Shown here: piece by piece, positions 17,762 through 26,047 of the stretch | How positions within the stretch are numbered: the stretch's first letter is position 1 | Layout of the letters: each line of letters begins with the position of its first letter | NCBI RefSeq assembly: GCF_036186745.1 | Contig: NZ_CP108086.1 | Location: forward strand, 1,178,001-1,242,000 | DNA from: Microbispora hainanensis | GTDB lineage: Bacteria > Actinomycetota > Actinomycetes > Streptosporangiales > Streptosporangiaceae | Length of the DNA: 64,000 nucleotides | Direction of reading: 5' to 3' | The notes under the pieces: model-generated | Database searches by the model: none | The model's input: the letters and a program-made list of their open reading frames with translations, nothing else | What the model was told of the DNA's origin: nothing | Made by a program: the position numbers and the translations under genes

Positions 17762-19323
17762 GCGGCATGAGCATCCCCTCCTTCAGCCCCGCGGACCTCG
17801 CCGCCGTCGCCGCCAGATGGAGGCTCGACCCCGGCCTGGTGGCACGGCTCGGCCCGGCCGTCGACCGCATGCGCGAGGTCTACCTGCGGGTCCGCGATCT
17901 GGCGACCGAGGGACAGCCCCCCGAGCCGCCGCCCGTCCCCGTCACCCGGGTCTCCCGGGGGCCCGGCAACCCGTACGGCGCCTGGCTCTACACCGTGGAC
18001 GAACCCGGACCTCCGGGGAGCGGACCGCTCGCCGGGCGGACGGTGACCGTCAAGGAGTCGATCGCGGTGCGCGGGGTGCCGATGACGCTGGGCAGCCGCC
18101 TCATGGCCGGTTTCGTGCCCGCGTCCGACTCGGTGGTGGTCGGCAGGGCGCGGGCGGCCGGGGCGGTGATCCTCGGCACGTCCGTCTGCGAGGACCTGTG
18201 CTACTCCGGGTCGAGCTTCACCAGCGCGCACGGACCCGTCGGGAACCCCTGGGACCCGCGCCGCTCCGCCGGCGGCTCCTCCAGCGGCGCCGCCGTCCTG
18301 GTGGCGACCGGGCAGGCCGACTACGGCATCGGCACCGATCACGGCGGCTCGGTCCGCAACCCCGCCGCCTGGTCCGGCGTGTTCGGCCTCAAGCCCACCT
18401 ACGGCGTGATCGACTACGACGGCGCCATGCCGACCGAGCGCACGCTGGACCACATCGGCGTGCTCACCCGGACCGCCGCCGACCTGATCCCCTTCCTCGA
18501 GGCGACCGCGACGCCGCGCCCGGACGGGGACGGCGAGCCGTACGCCGCTGGGTACGCCCGGGAGGTTGCCGGGCTGCGCGCCGGGCTGCTCGCCGAGGGA
18601 TTCGGGTGGCCGGGCCGATCCGATCCCCGGGTCGACGGCCTGGTGCGGGAGTCCGGCCTGGCGCTGGAACGGCTCGGACTGACCGTGTCCGAGGTGTCGG
18701 TGCCGCTGCACCGGTTCGGGCGGGACATCCACCTGCCCATCTCCATCGAGGGCGGTCTCACCACGGTCTTCGAGTCCCGTCTCCAGGGCAACAACCACTT
18801 CGGGCCTTACCACCCGAACTTCGGGGAGGCGTTCGGCGAGGCCCTGACCCGGCGCCCCGAGGACATCCCGGTCGGCGGGGTGCTGGCCCTCGTCGGAGCC
18901 ACGCTGCTGCGGGACGCCACCCACGGCAAGGTCATGGCCTACGCGCAGCGCCTGCGGCGGCGGCTGCGCGAGCAGATCGACGACGCGCTGCGCGAGGTCG
19001 ATCTCCTCGTCCTGCCGACCGTCCCGATGCCGCCGCATCTCCTCCCGGCCGACCCGCGCACGGCCGTGATCGACACCGAGATGCCCTTCGAGATGCACGA
19101 CAACAACTGCGTGTTCAACCTGACCGGGCACCCGGCGCTCAGCGTCCCCTGCGGGTTCGTGGACGGGCTGCCGGTCGGCATGCTCCTCGTCGGGCGTCCC
19201 GGCGCGGACGCGCGCCTGGTCCGCGTGGCCGCCGAGTTCGAAGAGCACGTCTTCCGCTGCCCACCGCCCCCGGCGCGGCACGAGACCGCGGGCGACGACC
19301 TCACCACCACAAGGAGCCGATGA
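17758..19323 (+). CDS. Amidase signature family hydrolase
   Basis: This 521-residue amidase shows the Ser-cisSer-Lys triad: Lys99 (TVTVKES), cis-Ser174 (SAGGSSSGAAV) and nucleophile Ser198 (GTDHGGSVR), at the usual family spacings. It hydrolyses a C-N amide bond; in ureide and s-triazine pathways relatives such as AtzE, AtzF and allophanate hydrolase do this on small linear nitrogen compounds. GTG at 17758 overlaps the DUF1116 stop (GTGA). No biotin or C-terminal allophanate domain is present, so it is a bare amidase. Confidence 0.88.
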   Translation: MSGMSIPSFSPADLAAVAARWRLDPGLVARLGPAVDRMREVYLRVRDLATEGQPPEPPPVPVTRVSRGPGNPYGAWLYTVDEPGPPGSGPLAGRTVTVKESIAVRGVPMTLGSRLMAGFVPASDSVVVGRARAAGAVILGTSVCEDLCYSGSSFTSAHGPVGNPWDPRRSAGGSSSGAAVLVATGQADYGIGTDHGGSVRNPAAWSGVFGLKPTYGVIDYDGAMPTERTLDHIGVLTRTAADLIPFLEATATPRPDGDGEPYAAGYAREVAGLRAGLLAEGFGWPGRSDPRVDGLVRESGLALERLGLTVSEVSVPLHRFGRDIHLPISIEGGLTTVFESRLQGNNHFGPYHPNFGEAFGEALTRRPEDIPVGGVLALVGATLLRDATHGKVMAYAQRLRRRLREQIDDALREVDLLVLPTVPMPPHLLPADPRTAVIDTEMPFEMHDNNCVFNLTGHPALSVPCGFVDGLPVGMLLVGRPGADARLVRVAAEFEEHVFRCPPPPARHETAGDDLTTTRSR

Positions 19324-19730
19324 TGACCGAGCAGGCGCTGAACGTCTTCGGCGAGCCGCTGGAGCCCTGCGGCTTCGACCCGATCACCGGATACCGGCGC
19401 GACGGCTACTGCTACACCGGACCCGACAACCCCAAGGGGCACACGGTCTGCGCGATCGTGGACGAGCGCTTCATCGCGTTCCAGGCGACGGTCGACAACG
19501 ACATCGCGACGCCGCGGCCGGACCTAGCCTTCCCCGGGCTCAAGCCGGGCGACCACTGGTGTGTCATCGCCTCCAAGTGGTACGAGGCGTACCTGGCCGG
19601 CTGCGCCTGCCCGGTGAACCTCGCCGCGACCAACATCCGGGCCCTGGAGGTGGTCCCCCGCGAGGCGCTGATGGAGTACGGGGTGGACCCGCGTCCCGGC
19701 CGGGACGACGGCCGGGACGCCGAGCGGTGA
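19323..19730 (+). CDS. DUF2237 family protein
   Basis: This 135-residue protein is strongly recognisable as DUF2237: NVFGEPLEPCGFDPITGYRR, a Tyr/Cys-rich DGYCYTGPDN, GLKPGDHWC, and a C-terminal PREALMEYG. No biochemical role is established for the family. AAGGAG ends six bases before ATG 19323, which decides this start over the adjacent ATG 19320. It is overlapped by both neighbours, so it is a core member of the operon. Confidence 0.85.
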   Translation: MTEQALNVFGEPLEPCGFDPITGYRRDGYCYTGPDNPKGHTVCAIVDERFIAFQATVDNDIATPRPDLAFPGLKPGDHWCVIASKWYEAYLAGCACPVNLAATNIRALEVVPREALMEYGVDPRPGRDDGRDAER

Positions 19731-20989
19731 GCCGCTGGGGCGCCCTGCGTGCCTACACCTCCCTGCCCGCCGCCACCGGTCGCCGGTTCCTGGTGGTGAC
19801 GCTGGTCGGCCGCATACCCGCGACCATGGGACAGCTCGGCGCGCTGCTGCTGGTCGGCGGGGCGACGCAGTCGCTCACGCTCGGCGGCGCCACGGCCGCG
19901 GCCTTCGCCGTGGGGCAGGCGGCGGGCGGTCCCGTCGTCGGGCGGGCCGCGGACCGGTACGGGCACCGGCCCGCCGGACTGGCCGCGGCCCTGTCGCACA
20001 CGGCGGCCCTCGTGCTGCTGGTGGTGTGCGTCGGGGCGGGCGCTCCCGCGTGGGCGTCGCTGACGTCCTCGGCGATCGCAGGGTTCTCGGTGCCGCAGGT
20101 GGGCCCGCTGTCCCGGGCCCGCTGGACGGCGCTGGCCCACCGCGGCCGGCTGTCGGCCGACCGCCTTCCCACCGCGATGAGCTTCGAGGGGACCGGCGAC
20201 GAGATCGCGTTCGTCCTCGGCCCGGCGCTGGTGGGCGTGATCGCGACGGCGGCCTCGCCCCGGACGGCCGTGCTCGTGGCGGCCGGGCTCACGGTCACGA
20301 CGTGCGTGGCGTTCGCCCTGCACGGCACGGCCACCCTGGTCGGCGGGGGCCGCGGAGGGAGCGCGGCCGCCGGGGCCCGGGTGCCGCCGGTCCCCGTGCT
20401 CCTGCTCGCCGTGGCGCTGACCGGGCTCGGCTGCTACTTCGGCTCGACCCAGGCCGGGGTCGCCTGGCGGGCGGAGGCCGCCGGCGCCGGCGGCGCGGCC
20501 GGGCTGATCTACGCGGTCCTCGGGCTGAGCAGCGCCCTCGCCGGGGTGCTCGTCCCGATGCTGCCCGCGTCCCTGTCGCTCGTCCGCCGGCTCTGGGCCG
20601 GTTTCGTCCTCCTGGGCGTCCTCAGCCTGCCCCTCGCGATCATCGGGGGTTCGAACGCCGGCGATCTGTGGGTGCTGGCCCTGCTGATCGCGTTCCCCGG
20701 CGTCACCATCGCGCCGATCCTCGTCACCGCGTACACGCTGGCCGAGATGGCGGTGCCGGTGGAGCGGATCTCCTGGGTCATGACCCTGCTCACCTCCTCC
20801 GTCGTCGTCGGCTATGCGATCGGCGCGCTGGTGTCGGGCTCCCTCGCCGACCGGTACGGCCCGGCGGCGCCTTTCCTGATCGCGCTCGCCGCGTCCGGCG
20901 TCGGCGCCGCGGCCGGCACGCTCGGGCGGCGTCGTCTGGCGGCGCTCCGCCCCGGCACGGCCGCCGCCGGCGGGGCGCACGCGCGCTGA
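19727..20989 (+). CDS. Major facilitator superfamily transporter
   Basis: This 420-residue membrane protein has about twelve hydrophobic segments and the MFS loop motif GRAADRYGHRPAG between segments 2 and 3, with a related LADRYGPAAPF in the second half. Its GTG overlaps the DUF2237 stop. As the final gene of the catabolic operon it may import a second substrate or export a waste product; no substrate-specific motif is visible. Confidence 0.85.
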   Translation: MSRWGALRAYTSLPAATGRRFLVVTLVGRIPATMGQLGALLLVGGATQSLTLGGATAAAFAVGQAAGGPVVGRAADRYGHRPAGLAAALSHTAALVLLVVCVGAGAPAWASLTSSAIAGFSVPQVGPLSRARWTALAHRGRLSADRLPTAMSFEGTGDEIAFVLGPALVGVIATAASPRTAVLVAAGLTVTTCVAFALHGTATLVGGGRGGSAAAGARVPPVPVLLLAVALTGLGCYFGSTQAGVAWRAEAAGAGGAAGLIYAVLGLSSALAGVLVPMLPASLSLVRRLWAGFVLLGVLSLPLAIIGGSNAGDLWVLALLIAFPGVTIAPILVTAYTLAEMAVPVERISWVMTLLTSSVVVGYAIGALVSGSLADRYGPAAPFLIALAASGVGAAAGTLGRRRLAALRPGTAAAGGAHAR

Positions 20990-21087
20990 GGGCCCCGCCC
21001 GCCACCCTCCCGAGTCCGCGGATCGCCGTCCGCTCACCGGGCGGCGGCCGCGCCTGGCCACGATGGTGGGCGGCGCTCCGGCGGATC

Positions 21088-21093
21088 TATACT
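21088..21093 (+). promoter_or_regulatory. -10 element of the trpS transcript
   Basis: TATACT ends 7 bp before the GTG of the Trp leader peptide, the spacing expected if that GTG is the first base of the transcript (leaderless). A matching -35 is weak (TGGTGG at 21064-21069). Confidence 0.6.
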
Positions 21094-21100
21094 TGGCGGC

Positions 21101-21142
21101 GTGATTCGCACGCTGTGTCAGGGCTGGTGGCGCTCCACGTAG
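21101..21142 (+). CDS. Tryptophan leader peptide
   Basis: A 13-codon frame GTG...TAG encodes M-I-R-T-L-C-Q-G-W-W-R-S-T. Two adjacent Trp codons at 21125-21130 lie just before the first hairpin, as in classical ribosome-mediated attenuators. It is probably translated without a leader. Its job is to report charged tRNA-Trp levels to the downstream trpS gene. Confidence 0.85.
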   Translation: MIRTLCQGWWRST

Positions 21143-21196
21143 GAGCGGCCATCTCACACGCGTACGACCGGGCCGTTCGGATGGACGGCCCTTTTT
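21132..21196 (+). promoter_or_regulatory. Trp-responsive transcription attenuator of trpS
   Basis: Three alternative pairings are visible. The protector hairpin is GCTCC 21132-21136 with GGAGC 21142-21146. The terminator is GGGCCGT 21170-21176 with ACGGCCC 21185-21191, followed by TTTTT 21192-21196. The antiterminator pairs GAGCGGCC 21143-21150 with GGCCGTTC 21171-21178 (seven Watson-Crick pairs and one G-U). A ribosome stalled on the Trp codons would cover the first arm of the protector and free the antiterminator. The same logic is established for the auxiliary trpRS1 gene of Streptomyces. Confidence 0.88.
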
Positions 21197-21256
21197 CGTG
21201 CTCCCTGGACGAGGGGTCGCCGTCGGGACGGCGGACCACCTGCCAAGGGAGAGACC

Positions 21257-22336
21257 ATGACCACGATCATCGACGCCGCCCCGGACGACGACGAGCTCGG
21301 CGTGCCGGCCGCCCGGCGCCGCAGCGCCGAGCTGGAAAGACAGATCCACGAACGGCCGGGACGGTTCCGCGTGCTGACCGGTGACCGCCCGACCGGCCGG
21401 CTGCACCTGGGGCACTACTTCGGCACCCTGCACAACCGCGTCCGCCTCCAGAACCTGGGCGTGGACGTGATGGTGCTCGTCGCCGACTATCAGGTCCTGA
21501 CCGACCGCGACGTCGCCGACCGGCTGGCCGAGCACGTGGAGGACCTCGTGCTCGACTACCTGGCCGTGGGCATCGACCCGGGCCGGGCCACGATCTTCAC
21601 GCACAGCGCGGTCCCCGCCCTGAACCAGCTTCTGCTGCCGTTCCTCAGCCTGGTGTCGGTCGCGGAGCTGGGCCGCAACCCCACGGTCAAGGACGAGATC
21701 GCGCACTCGCGCCAGTCGGCGGTCAGCGGGCTGATGTTCACCTATCCGGTGCACCAGGCCGCCGACATCCTGTTCTGCAAGGCCGGTCTCGTGCCCGTCG
21801 GCCAGGACCAGCTTCCCCATCTGGAGGTCGCCCGCACGATCGCGCGCCGCTTCAACAGCCGCTATGGTCCGGTGTTCCCCGAGCCGGAGGCGCTGCTGTC
21901 CGCCGCTCCGCTGCTGCTCGGCACCGACGGCGGCAAGATGAGCAAGAGCCGGGGCAACGCCATCGCCCTGGCCGCGACCGCCGACGAGACCGCCCGGATG
22001 ATCCGCGGCGCCAAGACCGACGCGGACCGCCGCATCACGTACGACCCGGTGGCCCGGCCCGAGGTCTCCAGCCTGGTGCTCCTGGCCGCGCTGTGCCTGG
22101 AGCGCGACCCGCACGAGGTGGCCGGGGAGATCGGCGGCCGGGGAGCGGCCGCGTTGAAGGCCGTCGTCACCGACGCGGTCAACGACTACTTCGCGCCGAT
22201 CCGGGCGCGGCGCGCCGAGCTGGCCCGGGACCGCGCCCACGTCCGCCGGGTGCTGCGCGACGGCAACGAATGGGCGAACGCCATCGCCGACGACACCCTG
22301 AAGGAGGTGCGGGAGGCGATGAAGGCTCTCTACTGA
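21257..22336 (+). CDS. trpS: Tryptophanyl-tRNA synthetase
   Basis: This 359-residue class I synthetase has the HIGH-type motif GRLHLGHYFG and GGKMSKSRGN. It charges tRNA-Trp. An N-terminal extension of about 30 residues precedes the catalytic core. AGGGAGA precedes the ATG. Control by a Trp attenuator is the behaviour of the auxiliary, indolmycin-tolerant TrpRS of some actinomycetes; whether the genome has a second trpS cannot be seen here, so calling it auxiliary is inference. Confidence 0.95.
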   Translation: MTTIIDAAPDDDELGVPAARRRSAELERQIHERPGRFRVLTGDRPTGRLHLGHYFGTLHNRVRLQNLGVDVMVLVADYQVLTDRDVADRLAEHVEDLVLDYLAVGIDPGRATIFTHSAVPALNQLLLPFLSLVSVAELGRNPTVKDEIAHSRQSAVSGLMFTYPVHQAADILFCKAGLVPVGQDQLPHLEVARTIARRFNSRYGPVFPEPEALLSAAPLLLGTDGGKMSKSRGNAIALAATADETARMIRGAKTDADRRITYDPVARPEVSSLVLLAALCLERDPHEVAGEIGGRGAAALKAVVTDAVNDYFAPIRARRAELARDRAHVRRVLRDGNEWANAIADDTLKEVREAMKALY

Positions 22337-22416
22337 AGGGAAAACCCGCCGCCTGAGGGACGCGTCGCCCACGGGCACGCGTTACTCAAGGGCACGTGTC
22401 GCGTGAAGGGGCGTGC

Positions 22417-22457
22417 GCGGGCTCCCGGACGGCCGGTCGGCCGGTCCGGGAGCCCGC
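22417..22457 (-). terminator. Long GC hairpin after prs
   Basis: GCGGGCTCCCGGAC (22417-22430) and its exact complement (22444-22457) frame a 13-nt loop that can itself pair GGCC with GGCC. It starts five bases after the prs stop on the minus strand. No T-run follows. It may also serve trpS in the other direction. Confidence 0.7.
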
Positions 22458-22462
22458 ACCGC

Positions 22463-23440
22463 TCAGCTGTCGCCTTCGAAGAGGCTGGTGACGGAGCCGT
22501 CGGTGAAGACCTCGGTGATGGCCCGGGCGAGCAGCGGGGCGATCGACAGGACCGTGAGGCTGTCGAACCTCTTCTCCTCCGGGATGGGCAGCGTGTTGGT
22601 CACGACCACCTCGGAGATGCGGGAGTTCTTGAGCCGGTCGACTGCCGGGTCGGAGAAGATCGCGTGCGTGGCGGCCACGATGACGTCGGTCGCGCCGTGC
22701 TCATACAGGGCGTCGGCCGCCTTGCAGATCGAGCCGCCCGTGTCGATCATGTCGTCGATCAGCACGCAGGTCCGGCCGCGCACCTTGCCGACCACCTCGT
22801 GCACCTTCACCTGGTTGGCCACGTCGAGGTCGCGCCGCTTGTGGATGAACGCCACCGGCGTGCCCAGCGTGTCGGACCAGCGCTCCGCCAGCCGTACGCG
22901 GCCGGTGTCGGGCGAGACGATCGTGGTCGTCGCCGGGTCGACCTTGCCGCGCAGGTAGTTGATCAGGACCGGCAGGGCGAACAGGTGGTCCACCGGGCCG
23001 TCGAAGAAGCCCTGGATCTGGGAGGTGTGCAGGTCGATGGACATCATGCGGTCGGCGCCGGCCTGCTTGAACAGGTCGGCCATCAGCCTGGCGGTGATCG
23101 GCTCGCGCCCGCGGCCCTTCTTGTCCTGGCGGCTGTAGCCGTAGAACGGCATGATCACGGTGATCCGCTTGGCGGAGGCCCGCTTGAGGGCGTCCACCAT
23201 GATCAGCTGCTCCATGATCCACTGGTTGATCGGCGCCGTGTGGCTCTGCATGACGAAGGCGTCGCAGCCGCGCACGGACTCCAGGTAGCGCACGTAGATC
23301 TCGCCGTTGGCGAAGTCACGCAGCGCCGTCGGCGTGACCTCGACGCCGAGGGCCTGCGCCACCTCCTCGGCCAGCTCGGGGTGGGACCGGCCGGAGAAGA
23401 ACATCAGGTTCCGCTCGCCGGTCGTCTTCTTGCCGCTCAT
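22463..23440 (-). CDS. prs: Ribose-phosphate pyrophosphokinase
   Basis: This 325-residue enzyme makes PRPP from ribose 5-phosphate and ATP. Family motifs are visible: FANGEIYVRY, the flexible-loop region FYGYSRQDKKGRGREPI, the SIDLHTSQIQGFFD substrate segment, and the PRPP loop VLIDDMIDTGGS. Length and features match class I enzymes. It lies downstream of glmU on the same strand with a 262-bp gap, a standard actinobacterial order. Confidence 0.97.
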   Translation of the reverse strand: MSGKKTTGERNLMFFSGRSHPELAEEVAQALGVEVTPTALRDFANGEIYVRYLESVRGCDAFVMQSHTAPINQWIMEQLIMVDALKRASAKRITVIMPFYGYSRQDKKGRGREPITARLMADLFKQAGADRMMSIDLHTSQIQGFFDGPVDHLFALPVLINYLRGKVDPATTTIVSPDTGRVRLAERWSDTLGTPVAFIHKRRDLDVANQVKVHEVVGKVRGRTCVLIDDMIDTGGSICKAADALYEHGATDVIVAATHAIFSDPAVDRLKNSRISEVVVTNTLPIPEEKRFDSLTVLSIAPLLARAITEVFTDGSVTSLFEGDS

Positions 23441-23702
23441 GCCGCGCTCCTCGCGTGTCGAGCCTGTTCGCCGTACCGGGCATGGTGCTGGGGCCGGGCC
23501 GCGCGTAACGCCGTCCCCCCGTCTCGCCCGGGGGCCGCGAACCCCTTCGCCCGGTCGATGTGGTCGGTCACGGTGTCCTCCTGGCCTGGCCCTTCGGCGC
23601 TACGCGGCCGAAACCGCGCCTCGTACCCTTTTCCTGTCCCCGTACGGCCCGCGGAGTGGCGGGCCGCAGGTGGTCCTTTATCGACGGCGCAGTTCACCGG
23701 CT

Positions 23703-25172
23703 CTAGTCACCGGCGGGGTCTCTGCCGTTCGCCGCGGCCACGTCGCCGGCTTCGGTCGCCCGCCGGGCCGCCTCCGCGGACCGGGTGCCGGCGCGGCGGC
23801 GCTCCACCCAGCCCTCGATGTTGCGCTGCTTGCCCCGGGCGACCGCCATCGCCCCCGGCGGCACGTCCGACGTGATCACCGATCCGGCGGCCGTGTAGGC
23901 GCCGTCCCCGATCGTGACCGGGGCGACGAGCATGTTGTCGCTGCCCACACGCACGTGATCGCCCACGACCGTGTGGTGCTTGGCGACGCCGTCGTAGTTG
24001 ACGAAGACGCAGGCGGCGCCGATGTTCGAGCCGACCCCGATCGTCGCGTCGCCGACGTACGTGAGGTGGGGGACCTTGGAGCCCTCGCCGATCCGCGCGT
24101 TCTTGGTCTCGACGAACGCGCCGATCTTGCCCTTGGCGCCGAGCACGGTGCCGGGGCGCAGGTAGGAGAAGGGGCCCACGACGGCGCCGGGGCCGATCTC
24201 CGCACCGTCGGAGACGGTGTTGCGTACGACGGCCTCCTCGCCGACGACCGTGTCGGTCAGTGTGGTGCCCGGCCCGACCTCGGCTCCCGCCCCGATCCTC
24301 GTGGCGCCCTTGAGCTGGGTGCCGGGGTGGATCACGGCGTCGGGCTCCATCTCGACCCCCGCGTCGATCCACGTGCTCGCCGGATCGACGACGGTCACGC
24401 CGGCGCGCATGTGCGCCTGGAGGATGCGGTCGTTGAGCACGCGCCGGACGAAGGCGAGCTGGACGCGGTCGTTGACACCCTCGACCTCGGCGTGGTCGGC
24501 GGCCACGTGCGCGCCCACCCGGTGGCCGTCCTCGCGGAGGATGGCCAGCACGTCGGTCAGATATTCCTCGCCCTGGGCGTTGGCGGCGCCGATCCGCCTC
24601 AGGCCGTCGGCCAGCAACGCGCCGTCGAAGGCGTACACGCCGGAGTTCATCTCGGCGATCGCGCGCTGCTCGGGGGTCGCGTCCTTCTCCTCGACGATCT
24701 CCAGCACCGCGCCGCTCTCGTCGCGCACGATCCGGCCGTAGCCGGTCGGGTCGGGGACGACGGCGGTCAGCACCGTGACGGCGTTGCCGTCGGCGGCGTG
24801 CCGTTCCAGCAGGGCAGTCAGGGTCTCGGTGCGCAGCAGGGGCGTGTCACCGTACGTCACCAGGACGGTGCCGTCGAACGGGCCCTCGGCTTCGAGCGCG
24901 GTGCGCACGGCGTGGCCGGTGCCGTTCTGCTTCTCCTGGACGACCGTGCGGGCGTCGGCGGCGGTCGTCGCGAGATGGGCGCCGACCTGCTCACGCGCAT
25001 GCCCGATGACCACGATCAGCCGCTCGGGCGACAGGCCGCGCGCAGCGGCCAGCATGTGGTCGACCAGCGCTCGGCCACAGACCTCGTGGAGGACTTTTGG
25101 GGTTTTCGACTTCATCCGGGTGCCCTCGCCGGCGGCGAGGACGATCACGGCTGCCGGGCGCGGCACACTCAC
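23703..25172 (-). CDS. glmU: Bifunctional UDP-N-acetylglucosamine pyrophosphorylase / glucosamine-1-phosphate N-acetyltransferase
   Basis: This 489-residue protein makes UDP-GlcNAc for the cell wall. The N-terminal uridylyltransferase half starts with [24 protein letters not shown], and the C-terminal half is a left-handed beta helix of hexapeptide repeats ending in the acetyltransferase site. A tail rich in Ala and Arg extends past the usual end, as in other actinomycetes. It lies downstream of tRNA-Gln on the same strand. The start is the Met at the pyrophosphorylase domain. Confidence 0.97.
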   Translation of the reverse strand: MSVPRPAAVIVLAAGEGTRMKSKTPKVLHEVCGRALVDHMLAAARGLSPERLIVVIGHAREQVGAHLATTAADARTVVQEKQNGTGHAVRTALEAEGPFDGTVLVTYGDTPLLRTETLTALLERHAADGNAVTVLTAVVPDPTGYGRIVRDESGAVLEIVEEKDATPEQRAIAEMNSGVYAFDGALLADGLRRIGAANAQGEEYLTDVLAILREDGHRVGAHVAADHAEVEGVNDRVQLAFVRRVLNDRILQAHMRAGVTVVDPASTWIDAGVEMEPDAVIHPGTQLKGATRIGAGAEVGPGTTLTDTVVGEEAVVRNTVSDGAEIGPGAVVGPFSYLRPGTVLGAKGKIGAFVETKNARIGEGSKVPHLTYVGDATIGVGSNIGAACVFVNYDGVAKHHTVVGDHVRVGSDNMLVAPVTIGDGAYTAAGSVITSDVPPGAMAVARGKQRNIEGWVERRRAGTRSAEAARRATEAGDVAAANGRDPAGD

Positions 25173-25353
25173 GGATTGAGGCTCCCTCGGCGTCGCGGCT
25201 CACTACGGATCGTGACTGTATGGATTGAGGGCGGCTTCCCACGCGTCCAATACCCAGGAACCGCACGGTCACCCGCTCGACAAGGTGAGCTTACCTGCCG
25301 TACCCCAGGAGGGAACCAGCCCCCCTGGGGCTCCGACAGCCGGACGAAACAGG

Positions 25354-25424
25354 CTCCCGGGGGAGGATTCGAACCTCCGTTGACAGAACCAAAATCTGTA
25401 GTCTTGCCCCTAGACGACCCGGGA
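25354..25424 (-). tRNA. tRNA-Gln (anticodon TTG)
   Basis: Read on the minus strand, TCCCGGG and CCCGGGA form the 7-bp acceptor stem, GTCT/AGAC the D stem, ACAGA/TCTGT the anticodon stem around loop TTTTGGT (anticodon TTG), and GGAGG/CCTCC the T stem around TTCGAAT. The discriminator base is G. CCA is not encoded. The size is 71 nt. Confidence 0.95.
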
Positions 25425-25970
25425 TGGGCGCGAAGTGCCGTTTTGTCGGATCCCGGCGCCCGCCGGAATCCGACACTCAGGATACAGAGCAGTCCCCCCG
25501 GCGCGCTCCCCCAAAATCCAGCGCGAGGAAAACCCCGGCCGAGGCCGCGGAACCCCCGGGCATCCAGCGACAAGCAGGCCGCACTCAGGTGCGGCCAGGC
25601 CGATCGGGGGTCACGCCTCCCGCCCCGCCAGGTCCGGGCGCGGGCCATGCCACGCCCCTCGATCGGACCGGCCGCATACCTAGAACGCGCTCTCGATCGG
25701 CTTGGCGACCTGCTCCTCGACGGTCCGCCTCGCCGCCGCGGCCCGGCAGCGGCACCGCGTCGCCCCGTCCGGCAGGACCGCGCATGATGCCGAGCACGAC
25801 GGCCGGGGATGTTATCGAGAGGGCATAGCGGGCAGATCGCCGTGGACGCCGCGGCATCGGCGACGCGGCCGGATGTGAGCACGAGGCACTACCAGATGGC
25901 CGACCGTTGACGCAAGACGTGGATTCGCCACCAGTTGCGGCCCGGAGCGTCACCTTCCACACATTCGCTC
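25425..25970. other. Long gap upstream of the desaturase; no gene seen
   Basis: Open frames here on both strands are low-complexity or antisense to nothing recognisable, and none has a good start signal. The first part may hold the tRNA-Gln promoter (leftward). Confidence 0.5.
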
Positions 25971-26014
25971 TTAGGGATTCCTAACTTACGATGGCGTAGG
26001 TTACGGTTCCGTAG
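25971..26014. promoter_or_regulatory. Candidate operator array of the desaturase gene
   Basis: TTAGGGATTCCTAA (25971-25984, arms TTAGG/CCTAA) is followed by two tandem 14-bp sites, TTACGATGGCGTAG (25986-25999) and TTACGGTTCCGTAG (26001-26014), which fit TTACGnTnnCGTAG with a 15-bp period. Paired overlapping palindromes are typical of TetR-family dimers binding in tandem. They lie 34 bp before the desaturase ATG. Confidence 0.6.
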
Positions 26015-26047
26015 CCAGACATTCTTCCCCATCTCGTGAGGTAGCCC

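Noticed and set aside
21170..21196. The hairpin with T5 as a plain terminator of the MFS gene
   Set aside because: It lies 180 bp beyond the MFS stop and downstream of a promoter and Trp-Trp leader peptide with a matching antiterminator, so attenuation is the better reading.
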